DNA of 64,000 bases from UBA2357 sp041916775 (GTDB lineage: Bacteria > Pseudomonadota > Gammaproteobacteria > Burkholderiales > Rhodocyclaceae). Under the pieces are notes generated by a model. It was not told where the DNA came from. It worked only from the letters and a program-made list of their open reading frames with translations, and did no database searches. The position numbers were made by a program, and so were the translations under genes. Shown piece by piece: positions 26,310 to 34,040 of this stretch; positions within the stretch are counted from its first letter, which is position 1, and the number at the start of each line of letters is the position of its first letter. The DNA is taken from NCBI GenBank assembly GCA_041916775.1, contig JAYRYZ010000001.1, forward strand, positions 248,001-312,000, written 5' to 3'.

Positions 26310-26397
26310 AGCGTCATGCAACCCAGCTGCCCTCCATGGATGGTAGGGCCTGTGGCTTTGCGTCTGGGGCTCTCACCCCATTTGCCCTGAAGAACGT
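26310..26397 (-). ncRNA. cyclic-di-GMP-I (GEMM) riboswitch aptamer
   Basis: The minus strand shows the conserved GEMM-I elements in order: CAGGGCAAA, a hairpin TGGGG-TGAGA-GCCCCA, GACGCAAAGCC, a GGCC-containing second arm, and CAGCTGGGTTGC, closed by an imperfect outer stem (CGTTCTTCA with TGCATGACG). These correspond element by element to the Vibrio Vc2 aptamer. It ends about 55 nt before the subtilase start and is followed by a hairpin covering SD and AUG, so ligand binding should change translation. Direction of control (on or off) cannot be read with certainty. Confidence 0.88.
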
Positions 26398-26456
26398 CGT
26401 CAATACCGACGATCGACAACGCAATTGTAGTCCGGTTTGTTCGTGGCAATCGCCTT

Positions 26457-26480
26457 TTGACGCGCGTCACGCGTGACGCG
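26457..26480. promoter_or_regulatory. tandem TGACGCG palindromes in divergent promoter region
   Basis: A perfect 18-bp palindrome CGCGTCACGCGTGACGCG lies at 26463-26480 and overlaps a second palindrome, TGACGCGCGTCA (26458-26469), so three alternating TGACGCG half-sites follow each other. It sits between the riboswitch-controlled protease (minus) and gmd copy 2 (plus). TTGACG at 26457-26462 could be a -35 element. A candidate operator for a dimeric regulator; the regulator is unknown. Confidence 0.4.
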
Positions 26481-26575
26481 TTCCGTCCAGGAGTGGAACA
26501 AGGGCGCTTGTGTCAATTCGTAGCAGGTTAAGATAGCGGGCCCGGGGCACGCGCATCGCAACCTTGAGATCATTG

Positions 26576-27658
26576 ATGAAGAAAGCACTCGTTACCGGCA
26601 TCACCGGCCAGGACGGCGCCTATCTCGCAGAGTTCCTGCTTGGCAAGGGCTACGAGGTCCATGGCATCAAGCGTCGGGCGTCGCTGTTCAATACCGACCG
26701 GATCGACCATCTCTACCAGGATCCGCACGAGCAGGGGCTGCGCCTCGTGCTGCACTATGGCGACATGACCGACACCTCCAACCTGGTGCGCATCATCCAG
26801 CAGGTGCAGCCGGACGAGATCTACAATCTCGCTGCGCAGTCGCATGTGGCGGTGTCGTTCGAGGAGCCGGAGTATACCGCCAATGCGGACGCGCTCGGGC
26901 CCTTGCGGATGCTCGAGGCGATCCGCATGCTGGGGCTGGAGAAGAAGACGCGCTTCTATCAGGCGTCCACCTCCGAGCTTTACGGACTGGTGCAGGAAGT
27001 GCCGCAGCGCGAGACCACGCCGTTTTACCCCCGCAGCCCGTATGCGGTGGCCAAGCTCTACGCATACTGGATCACGGTGAACTACCGCGAGGCGTATGGG
27101 ATCTACGCCTGCAACGGCATCCTGTTCAATCACGAGAGCCCGCTGCGTGGCGAGACCTTCGTGACGCGCAAGATCACCCGGGCGTTGGCGCGGATCAAGC
27201 TCGGGCTGCAGGATTGCCTGTATCTCGGCAACCTGGATGCGAAGCGCGACTGGGGGCATGCGCGCGATTACGTCGAGATGCAGTGGCTGATGCTGCAGCA
27301 GGACACGCCCGAGGACTTCGTGATTGCGACCGGCGTGCAGTACAGCGTGCGCGATTTCGTCACCGCCGCTGCGGCAGAGCTCGGGATTGCGATGCAATGG
27401 AGCGGAAGCGGAGTCGAGGAAACGGGCGCCGATCAGCATGGGCGAACGATCGTGCGGGTGGATCCGCGCTACTTCCGTCCGACTGAAGTGGAGACCTTGC
27501 TGGGTGATCCAACGAAGGCACGCGAGAGGCTGGGCTGGGTGCCGGCCACGACGTTTGCCGAGCTGGTTGCCGAGATGGTGCGGGAGGACCTCAAGAGTGC
27601 CGAGCGGGATGAGCTGGTGAAGCGACACGGTTATGCAGCCTACGATTACCACGAGTGA
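26576..27658 (+). CDS. gmd: GDP-mannose 4,6-dehydratase (copy 2)
   Basis: A 360-residue enzyme very similar to copy 1: GITGQDGAYLAEFLLGKGYEVHG, STSELYG, YPRSPYAVAKLYAYW, and LYLGNLDAKRDWGHA near the nucleotide-sugar site. Makes GDP-4-keto-6-deoxy-D-mannose. The ATG at 26576 is preferred; the only extension is by TTG codons. It is followed after 7 bp by fcl, so this copy chiefly serves GDP-L-fucose, and may also feed the rmd whose own gmd is broken. Confidence 0.95.
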   Translation: MKKALVTGITGQDGAYLAEFLLGKGYEVHGIKRRASLFNTDRIDHLYQDPHEQGLRLVLHYGDMTDTSNLVRIIQQVQPDEIYNLAAQSHVAVSFEEPEYTANADALGPLRMLEAIRMLGLEKKTRFYQASTSELYGLVQEVPQRETTPFYPRSPYAVAKLYAYWITVNYREAYGIYACNGILFNHESPLRGETFVTRKITRALARIKLGLQDCLYLGNLDAKRDWGHARDYVEMQWLMLQQDTPEDFVIATGVQYSVRDFVTAAAAELGIAMQWSGSGVEETGADQHGRTIVRVDPRYFRPTEVETLLGDPTKARERLGWVPATTFAELVAEMVREDLKSAERDELVKRHGYAAYDYHE

Positions 27659-27665
27659 ATAAACG

Positions 27666-28640
27666 ATGACTGATACGCTCTCCTTCGGAAGAACCTATGT
27701 CGCAGGTCATCGTGGCATGGTCGGCTCCGCCATCGTCCGGCGCCTCGGTGCGCTGGGCATCAGCGAAATCATCGCGCGCAGCCATGCCGAGCTCAACCTG
27801 GCCCGCCAGGCCGATGTCGAGGCCTTCTTCGCCGCCGAGCGGCCGGACACCGTGTTCCTCGCTGCGGCCAAGGTCGGCGGTATCCACGCCAACAACAGCT
27901 ATCCGGCGGAGTTCATCTACGACAACCTGATGGTCGAGGCGAACGTCATCGACGCGGCCTACCGCTCCGGGGTGAAGCGACTACTGTTCCTCGGCAGCAG
28001 TTGCATCTATCCGCGCATGGCGCCTCAGCCGATGACCGAGGACATGCTGCTTTCCGGTCACCTCGAGCCGACGAACGAGCCCTACGCGGTGGCGAAGATC
28101 GCGGGCATCAAGCTGTGTGAGAGCTACAACCGGCAGTACGGTTGCGACTTCCGTAGCGTGATGCCCACCAATCTGTATGGGCCGGGCGACAACTATCACC
28201 CCGAGAACAGCCACGTTATCCCGGCGCTGATCCGGCGCTTTCACGAGGCCAAGGCGTCTGCCGCGCCGACGATCACGATTTGGGGCAGCGGCACGCCGAT
28301 GCGCGAGTTCCTGCATGTGGACGACATGGCGGCGGCGTGCGTGCACGTGCTGAGCCTGCCGCGCGAGGTGTATGACGCGCACACCTTGCCGCAGCAGAGC
28401 CTGATCAACGTCGGCTACGGCAGCGATGTGTCGATCGCGGAGCTGGCGCGGCTGGTGGGCAAGGTGGTGGGCTACAGCGGCGAGATCGTGTTCGACACCA
28501 GCAAGCCGGATGGCACGCCGCGCAAGCTGATGGACTCCGGCCGCCTGCGCGGGTTGGGCTGGGCGCCGTCCATCGATCTGGCGGCCGGCCTGACGGCGAC
28601 GTATGCGGACTTCGTGGCGGGTGCGGTGAGGCTGGGCTGA
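27666..28640 (+). CDS. fcl: GDP-L-fucose synthase (3,5-epimerase/4-reductase)
   Basis: A 324-residue dehydrogenase. Visible: YVAGHRGMVGSAIVRRL (NADP site), FLGSSCIYPRMAPQP, the Tyr-x3-Lys pair in NEPYAVAKIAGIKLCE, and MPTNLYGPGDNYHPENSHV, all typical of Fcl/WcaG. It epimerises and reduces GDP-4-keto-6-deoxymannose to GDP-L-fucose. Pairs with gmd 7 bp upstream. Only 77 bp separate its stop from the convergent cysC stop. Confidence 0.95.
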   Translation: MTDTLSFGRTYVAGHRGMVGSAIVRRLGALGISEIIARSHAELNLARQADVEAFFAAERPDTVFLAAAKVGGIHANNSYPAEFIYDNLMVEANVIDAAYRSGVKRLLFLGSSCIYPRMAPQPMTEDMLLSGHLEPTNEPYAVAKIAGIKLCESYNRQYGCDFRSVMPTNLYGPGDNYHPENSHVIPALIRRFHEAKASAAPTITIWGSGTPMREFLHVDDMAAACVHVLSLPREVYDAHTLPQQSLINVGYGSDVSIAELARLVGKVVGYSGEIVFDTSKPDGTPRKLMDSGRLRGLGWAPSIDLAAGLTATYADFVAGAVRLG

Positions 28641-28717
28641 CAAGCTGCGTTGCGAATGGCACGGCCTGCATGCGCAGATCACTGCTCGCTTGCGACGATC
28701 TCGTCAGGACGACTTTG

Positions 28718-29317
28718 TCACCGATCCAGTCCCGCTGCGCAGAGGGTCAGGGAAACCGCGTCAGCAAGGTCGAGGCTGTGGTCGATGCGCACGTCTGGCT
28801 GCTGTGGCGCCTCGTAGGGGCTGTCGATTCCGGTCATGTTCGGCAGTTCGCCGCTGCGCGCCTTTCTGTACAGTCCCTTCGGGTCGCGTAGTTCGCAGAC
28901 TTCCAGCGGCGTATCCAGAAAGACTTCCATGAAGCGGTCGTTTCCGATCAACGCCCTGGCCATTTCCCGCTCGGACCGGAAGGGGCTGATGAACGCGGTA
29001 ATCACGATGAGGCCGGCGTCCAGCATCAGCTTGGCGACCTCGGCGACGCGGCGGATGTTCTCGACGCGGTCGGCTTGCGTGAAGCCCAAGTCCTTGTTCA
29101 ACCCGTGCCGGATGTTGTCTCCATCAAGAATGTAGGCACGCTTTCCCTGGCGGTAGAGTGCCTCATCGAGCGCGTTGGCGAGCGTGCTCTTCCCGGCCCC
29201 CGACAGCCCGGTGAGCCAAATCACCTTGCCTTTCTGGCCGTTGAGGCGTTCGCGGTCCTGCCTGGAGATGCTGAAGCTTGGGCGGGTCAGGTTCTGGGGG
29301 ACGTGATCGTTGGTCAT
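28718..29317 (-). CDS. cysC: adenylylsulfate (APS) kinase
   Basis: A 199-residue P-loop kinase: WLTGLSGAGKSTLANAL at residues ~34-50, DGDNIRHGLNKDLGF for APS binding, then FLDTPLEVCELRDPKGLY. It phosphorylates APS to PAPS. The sulfurylase genes cysDN are not beside it. Its place among sugar-nucleotide genes suggests PAPS for sulfation of a surface glycan, or simply an accessory copy; no sulfotransferase is visible in the window. It lies 8 bp after the MntA-like gene and probably shares that transcript. Confidence 0.92.
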   Translation of the reverse strand: MTNDHVPQNLTRPSFSISRQDRERLNGQKGKVIWLTGLSGAGKSTLANALDEALYRQGKRAYILDGDNIRHGLNKDLGFTQADRVENIRRVAEVAKLMLDAGLIVITAFISPFRSEREMARALIGNDRFMEVFLDTPLEVCELRDPKGLYRKARSGELPNMTGIDSPYEAPQQPDVRIDHSLDLADAVSLTLCAAGLDR

Positions 29318-29325
29318 TTCGGTGT

Positions 29326-29700
29326 CTAGCTCTGTTTTGACGGAAGGCGGCGCGAAGAGGTCTGGGGAAAGTCTTCCGACCGATGCCTCGCCAATTGCAC
29401 GCCGACCCGCTCGATATGTGCGCGCAGGTCCGGATTATCGATGAGGTGCCAGAGGCTCAGATCCACTTTCCAGGGCAACAGCAGGTCGTCGATTCTGCCG
29501 GCGAGCTTCATCAGCTGCCAGAGGTCGAGTCGTGGGGCGGTGAGGCACAGGTCGATGTCCGAGCCCGGTCGGTGTGTGTCCATCGCTCGCGAACCGTACA
29601 GGCGCACCGACTCGACCTCGGGCTGGGTGGCGATGATGGCGAGGATGCGATCGAGCGCGTCCTCGGGGAGTCCGAACGCGCTGTGCTGTGCAGGGCTCAT
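29326..29700 (-). CDS. MntA-type nucleotidyltransferase antitoxin
   Basis: A 124-residue minimal nucleotidyltransferase. The catalytic motif GSRAMDTHRPGSDIDL (Gly-Ser-x10-Asp-x-Asp) is intact at residues ~36-51, with a third acid in WKVDLSLW. It overlaps the HEPN gene by 4 bp. In studied MntA/HepT systems the enzyme adds AMP to a tyrosine of HepT and so neutralises it; this pair has the needed residues on both sides. Confidence 0.87.
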   Translation of the reverse strand: MSPAQHSAFGLPEDALDRILAIIATQPEVESVRLYGSRAMDTHRPGSDIDLCLTAPRLDLWQLMKLAGRIDDLLLPWKVDLSLWHLIDNPDLRAHIERVGVQLARHRSEDFPQTSSRRLPSKQS

Positions 29701-30152
29701 GCCTTTGCGGCCAACTGCTGCATCTGCGCTGCGAAGCGCATGAAGAGCGGGTGATAAGTCGTCAGGATGCGTTCGGCGATGGCGTTGGCGACATCCTCGT
29801 TGTACGTGTGCGAGGTCTGGTTGCGGCTGACGATCATCTCCAGCCAGCCCTCGCCGTCTTCGATGAGCCCGCGGTTGAAGAACTCGCGGCTGGCGTCGCG
29901 CGAGCCCGAAATGCCGCTACTGCCCTGCCAGGCGAGGTAGTCCTTCATGACGTTCCAGGCCAACTCGTGGGTGAACTCGAAAGCCTGGATCAGCCCCTGT
30001 TTTTCGAGGTCGCTCAAAGGGCGCTCGTGCGCGAGCTGCACCGCGGCTCCGAGTCGCGCGAGCGCCTTGTCGAAGTTGGAAAGCCGCTGAAGCCAGCGGA
30101 TGTCTGGAGGCCTCTGTGTGTTGGGTTGGGCTGGCGTCATCGGTTTGTGCAT
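29697..30152 (-). CDS. HEPN-domain toxin (HepT type)
   Basis: A 151-residue all-helical HEPN protein of the HI0074 group. The ribonuclease motif Arg-x4-His-x-Tyr is visible as RNQTSHTY near residue 114; the tyrosine is the one AMPylated in characterised pairs. LQAFEFTHELAWNVMKDYL-like helix content and the DASREFFNRGLI segment are family marks. Start at 30152, with a second ATG at 30140. It lies 4 bp after a Uma2-family gene and overlaps the MntA-like gene. Toxin acting on RNA, inferred from family. Confidence 0.85.
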   Translation of the reverse strand: MHKPMTPAQPNTQRPPDIRWLQRLSNFDKALARLGAAVQLAHERPLSDLEKQGLIQAFEFTHELAWNVMKDYLAWQGSSGISGSRDASREFFNRGLIEDGEGWLEMIVSRNQTSHTYNEDVANAIAERILTTYHPLFMRFAAQMQQLAAKA

Positions 30153-30156
30153 CGAA

Positions 30157-30720
30157 TCAGTTTGCCAGATCCTCGAATGCCTCCGCAGCGCTCAGCACGA
30201 GTCCGACGCTGTCGAGCGTGAGCGGCGCGGTGTCGGCGGTGGATTCGAAGAAGCGCCAGTGGTCGGCGTCGCGCTGGTAGAGCTCCAGCCGGCGGGCGTC
30301 GATGTCCACCAGGAGGTATTCGGCCAGGCTCTCGAGCTTGCGATAGGCGGCGAACTTGGTGCCGCGGTCGTAGGCTGCGGTGGAGTCCGAGAGCACCTCG
30401 ACGACCAGGCAGGGGTGCGCGATTGCGAGCTCGGCGCTGCGGTCGCGCTCGTCGCAGCTCACCATCACGTCCGGGTAGAAGTAGGCGTCGGCGGCTTCGA
30501 CGAAGAGCTTCATGTCCGAGACGAAGCTCTGGCAGCGGGTGCCCTTGAGGTGAGCACGCAGCAAGGCATGCAGGCCGCCAGTCACCAGGACATGCTCACG
30601 TCTGGCGCCGACCATCGCGAAGATCTCGCCCGCGACGTACTCGTGTTTGTCCGCCTGCTCTGCTTCCCAGGCGAGGTAGTGCTCACGTTGGAGCGGTGCT
30701 GTGGCGAGTGCTTCGCCCAT
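30157..30720 (-). CDS. Uma2-family (DUF820) nuclease-like protein, copy 1
   Basis: A 187-residue Uma2 protein with a PD-(D/E)xK-type core: DKHEYVAGEIFAMVG near the start, FYPDVMVSCDE with the metal Asp, and CLVVEVLSDSTAAYDRGTK with Glu and Lys in the following strand and helix. The biological role of this large family is unknown; copies are often multiple and mobile. It immediately precedes the HepT/MntA pair on the same strand. More similar to the copy at 34956 than to its neighbour at 30748. Confidence 0.85.
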   Translation of the reverse strand: MGEALATAPLQREHYLAWEAEQADKHEYVAGEIFAMVGARREHVLVTGGLHALLRAHLKGTRCQSFVSDMKLFVEAADAYFYPDVMVSCDERDRSAELAIAHPCLVVEVLSDSTAAYDRGTKFAAYRKLESLAEYLLVDIDARRLELYQRDADHWRFFESTADTAPLTLDSVGLVLSAAEAFEDLAN

Positions 30721-30747
30721 GGTGATGCTCCTTGCTGCAAAACGAAT

Positions 30748-31341
30748 TCAGAACTCGGGTCTGGGCAGCCGCTCGACGAGCGTGTCCCAGGCGAAGGATA
30801 GCGACGGCAGGGTCTGCAGTGCGGTACTGCCTTCGAGCTCGAAGATGTCTGGTCGGCCGTATTCACCCGCCTTGAGCGTGTAGATGGTGACAGTGCGCTC
30901 GACAGGATGCACCAGCCAGTATTCGGCGACACCGGCGCGCTCGTAGATGCGGCGCTTGGTGATCTGGTCGTGCGCGGCGCTGGCGGGCGAGATCACCTCG
31001 GCAACCCAGGCCGGCGCGCCACGTACGCCGCGGCGGTCCAGTTGTGCAGGGTTGCAGACGACGAGCACATCGGGCTGCACCACCACGTCGATGTCGTCGT
31101 CGCCCTCGTCGCTACGCGGCAGTCGGACGTCGAGCGGGGCGATGAAGGCGCGGCAGGTTTTTCCATCGAGTTGTTGCCGGAGCTGAAAGTACATCTCGCC
31201 GGCGATGTCCTGATGATCGAGTGCCGGGGCAGGGGCCATCATGACCGGTTCGCCATCGATCAGCTCGTAGCGCACGTCGTCCGGCCATTGCAGGTAATCG
31301 CGGTAGGTGTAGCGGCGGTCGTTGCGCAGGGGCAGGCCCAT
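30748..31341 (-). CDS. Uma2-family (DUF820) nuclease-like protein, copy 2
   Basis: A 197-residue Uma2 protein. RYTYRDYLQWPDDVRYELIDG opens the fold, VVQPDVLVVCNP carries the metal Asp, and AWVAEVISPASAAHDQITKRR the Glu/Lys pair. Start at 31341, preceded by GGAG seven bases upstream; in-frame ATGs at 31368 and 31404 would lengthen it without family support. It is 27 bp upstream of copy 1 and may head the minus-strand transcript through HepT/MntA to cysC. Confidence 0.83.
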   Translation of the reverse strand: MGLPLRNDRRYTYRDYLQWPDDVRYELIDGEPVMMAPAPALDHQDIAGEMYFQLRQQLDGKTCRAFIAPLDVRLPRSDEGDDDIDVVVQPDVLVVCNPAQLDRRGVRGAPAWVAEVISPASAAHDQITKRRIYERAGVAEYWLVHPVERTVTIYTLKAGEYGRPDIFELEGSTALQTLPSLSFAWDTLVERLPRPEF

Positions 31342-31430
31342 GGTCGGCTCCGGGTGTGCATTGGGCATACCATAGCCCCAGCGCCTCGCCCTTGCAACCA
31401 ACACCGCGCGCGGTAGGGACGGGCTGCGCT

Positions 31431-31436
31431 TATAAT
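31431..31436 (+). promoter_or_regulatory. -10 box candidate ahead of rfbC
   Basis: A perfect TATAAT stands 32 bp before the rfbC start. No good -35 hexamer is found 16-18 bp upstream, so an activator may be needed or the match may be chance. Position and spacing to the gene fit a promoter for the rfbCDBA operon. Confidence 0.45.
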
Positions 31437-31467
31437 CCCGGCTTCGCCATTTTCAGCCGGATTCCCG

Positions 31468-32025
31468 ATGCAGATCATCCCTAGCCGCCTCGCGGGCGCA
31501 TTCATCATCGAGCCGCGCGTGTTCGGCGATGCGCGCGGTTTCTTCATGGAGACATGGAACAAGGCGCGCTATGTGGAAGCCGGCATTTCGGCGGATTTCG
31601 TGCAGGACAATCTCTCCTTCTCCCAGCGCGGCGTATTGCGCGGACTGCACTTCCAGAACCCCAATCCGCAGGGCAAGCTGGTGCAGGTGCTGCAGGGGGA
31701 GGTGTTCGATGTCGCAGTCGATATCCGCGTCGGCTCTCCCACCTTCGGCGATTGGGAGGCCGTGGTGCTGTCGGCCGAGAACCGTCGCCAGTTCTATGTG
31801 CCGCCCGGCTTCGCGCACGGCTTCTGCGTGACCTCCGAATCCGCGCTGTTCGCGTACAAGTGCACCGATCTCTACAACCCTGCGGCGGAAGGTAGCGTGC
31901 TGTGGAACGACCCGGATCTCGGCATTCCCTGGCCCATCGAGGCGCCGTCACTGTCGGCCAAGGACCGCGACGGCATCCGCCTGCGTGATTTTCCGCAGGA
32001 ACGATTGCCGCGCTTCGAGGGCTGA
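31468..32025 (+). CDS. rfbC: dTDP-4-dehydrorhamnose 3,5-epimerase
   Basis: A 185-residue cupin enzyme, usual length. FGDARGFFMETWNKARY, QDNLSFSQRGVLRGLHFQ (with the catalytic His) and VPPGFAHGFCVTSE are characteristic. It catalyses step three of dTDP-L-rhamnose synthesis in the cytoplasm. First gene of a tight four-gene operon whose order, rfbC-rfbD-rfbB-rfbA, differs from the E. coli rfbBDAC order. 3 bp to rfbD. Confidence 0.95.
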   Translation: MQIIPSRLAGAFIIEPRVFGDARGFFMETWNKARYVEAGISADFVQDNLSFSQRGVLRGLHFQNPNPQGKLVQVLQGEVFDVAVDIRVGSPTFGDWEAVVLSAENRRQFYVPPGFAHGFCVTSESALFAYKCTDLYNPAAEGSVLWNDPDLGIPWPIEAPSLSAKDRDGIRLRDFPQERLPRFEG

Positions 32026-32028
32026 GCG

Positions 32029-32943
32029 ATGGCCGAAACCCGAATCCTGTTGATCGGCGCTGGTGGGCAGCTCGCGCGCGAGCTGAGGCGGGAACTGTCG
32101 ACCTTGGGCGAGGTGACCGTGGCGGCGCGTAGCGGCGGCGATGTGTCCATCGACCTCACCGAACCGGACACACTCACCGAGATGGTGCGCAGGGTGCGGC
32201 CCGACTGGATCGTCAATGCCGCCGCGCACACCGCGGTCGACAAGGCGGAGAGCGAGCGTGAGCTGGCCTTCTCGATCAACGCCGCCGCCCCCGGCGTGCT
32301 CGCCTCGGCTGCAGCCGAGGTCGGGGCCCTGCTGGTTCATTACTCCACCGACTATGTGTTCGACGGCCAGGGCAGCCGGCCGTATCTCGAGGACGACCCG
32401 ACCGGCCCGCAGAGTGTGTATGGCCAGAGCAAGCTCGCGGGCGAGGCGGCGATCGCCGCGACCGGAGCGGCGCAGTTGATCCTGCGCACCAGCTGGGTGT
32501 TTGGGCTTGACGGCAACAACTTCATGCGCACCATGCGCCGTCTCGCGCGCGAGCGTGACGAGCTACGGGTGGTGGCCGACCAGCGCGGCGCGCCAACCTG
32601 GTCGCGCCACATCGCGCAGGCCACCGCGCAGATGCTTGCGCAACTCGGGCAGGATCGTGCCGCGTGGCAGCGGCTTTCGGGCCTCTATCATCTGGTGTCG
32701 CAGGGCGAGACCACCTGGCATGGTTTCGCCGAGGCCATCGTCGCGCATCAGCGCCAGCGCGAGCCGGTGAAGGCGCAGCGGGTCATCCCCATCGCCACAC
32801 ACGAGTACCCAGTGCCGGCGCCGCGTCCGGCGTATTCGGTGCTCGACACCGGCAAGCTCCACAACAACTTCGGTATCCGCCTGCCCGACTGGCGCGCAGC
32901 ACTCGCGCAGGTGCAGGAAGAACTCGACCGGGAACCCATCTGA
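32029..32943 (+). CDS. rfbD: dTDP-4-dehydrorhamnose reductase
   Basis: A 304-residue short-chain reductase. ILLIGAGGQLARELRREL is the NADPH site, STDYVFDGQGSRPYLEDDP and the Tyr-x3-Lys of SVYGQSKLAGE form the active site, and RTSWVFGLDGNNFMRTM follows. It makes dTDP-L-rhamnose in the last step. 3 bp from rfbC and 2 bp from rfbB, so translation is probably coupled. Confidence 0.95.
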   Translation: MAETRILLIGAGGQLARELRRELSTLGEVTVAARSGGDVSIDLTEPDTLTEMVRRVRPDWIVNAAAHTAVDKAESERELAFSINAAAPGVLASAAAEVGALLVHYSTDYVFDGQGSRPYLEDDPTGPQSVYGQSKLAGEAAIAATGAAQLILRTSWVFGLDGNNFMRTMRRLARERDELRVVADQRGAPTWSRHIAQATAQMLAQLGQDRAAWQRLSGLYHLVSQGETTWHGFAEAIVAHQRQREPVKAQRVIPIATHEYPVPAPRPAYSVLDTGKLHNNFGIRLPDWRAALAQVQEELDREPI

Positions 32944-32945
32944 CC

Positions 32946-34016
32946 ATGAGCAAGACCCTGATCGTCACCGGCGGCGCCGGCTTCATCGGCTCCGCGCTGA
33001 TACGCCACCTGATTGCGAGCACTGATTACCGTGTCGTGAACGTCGACGCGCTGACCTACGCGGGCAATCTCGAATCGCTCGCGAGCATCGCCGACGACTC
33101 GCGCTACGTGTTCGAGCACGTCGACATCCGCGATGCAGCCGCCGTGCAGCGTGTGTTCGAGACGCACCAGCCGGACGGCGTGATCCACCTCGCCGCCGAG
33201 AGCCATGTGGATCGCTCGATCGACGGGCCGCGCGTGTTCATCGAGACCAACGTGATGGGCACCTACACCCTTTTGGAGGCGGCGCGCCGGCACTGGTCGG
33301 CGCTGGCGGGCGCGGCGCGCGAGGCGTTCCGCTTCCATCATGTGTCCACCGACGAGGTGTATGGCACGCTCGGCGAGACCGGCCTCTTCACCGAGACCAC
33401 CCCCTACCAGCCGAACTCGCCCTATTCCGCGAGCAAGGCGGCGTCCGATCATCTCGTGCGCGCCTGGCACCACACCTACGGTCTGCCGGTGGTGACGACC
33501 AACTGCTCCAACAATTACGGGCCCTATCACTTCCCCGAGAAGCTGATCCCGCTCATGATCCTGAACGCGCTGGAAGGCAAGCCGCTGCCGGTGTACGGCA
33601 ACGGCCGGCAGATCCGCGACTGGTTGTATGTCGAGGATCACGCCCGGGCGCTGCTGCGGGTGTTCGAGGCCGGTCGGGTGGGCGAGGAGTACAACATCGG
33701 CGGGCACAACGAGCAGGCCAACATCGACGTGGTGCAGGCGATCTGTGCGCTGCTGGAGCAGCACGCGCCGCAGAAGCCGGCGGGCGTCGCGCGCTATGCA
33801 GATCTCATCACCTACGTCCAGGATCGCCCCGGCCACGACCTGCGCTACGCGATCGACGCCGGCAAGATCCAGCGCGAGCTCGGCTGGGTACCGCAGGAGA
33901 GCTTCGCCACCGGGCTGGAGAAGACGGTGCGCTGGTACCTCGACAACCCCACCTGGTGGCGGCGGGTGCGCGACGGCAGCTACCGCGGCGAGCGGCTGGG
34001 AATCGGGGCCGCGTGA
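32946..34016 (+). CDS. rfbB: dTDP-glucose 4,6-dehydratase
   Basis: A 356-residue enzyme. TLIVTGGAGFIGSALIRHL (NAD site), HLAAESHVDRSIDGP, HVSTDEVYGTLGE with the Asp-Glu pair, and YSASKAASDHLVRAW with Tyr/Lys are all present. Converts dTDP-glucose to the 4-keto-6-deoxy sugar. The ATG at 32946 is 2 bp after the rfbD stop; reading further upstream would run inside rfbD. 24 bp precede rfbA. Confidence 0.96.
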   Translation: MSKTLIVTGGAGFIGSALIRHLIASTDYRVVNVDALTYAGNLESLASIADDSRYVFEHVDIRDAAAVQRVFETHQPDGVIHLAAESHVDRSIDGPRVFIETNVMGTYTLLEAARRHWSALAGAAREAFRFHHVSTDEVYGTLGETGLFTETTPYQPNSPYSASKAASDHLVRAWHHTYGLPVVTTNCSNNYGPYHFPEKLIPLMILNALEGKPLPVYGNGRQIRDWLYVEDHARALLRVFEAGRVGEEYNIGGHNEQANIDVVQAICALLEQHAPQKPAGVARYADLITYVQDRPGHDLRYAIDAGKIQRELGWVPQESFATGLEKTVRWYLDNPTWWRRVRDGSYRGERLGIGAA

Positions 34017-34040
34017 TCGGCACGTAATGGAGTGTTCAGC

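Noticed and set aside
26255..26470. N-terminal extension of protease 2 to position 26470
   Set aside because: The extra codons are the translated riboswitch; SD and signal peptide support the start at 26254.
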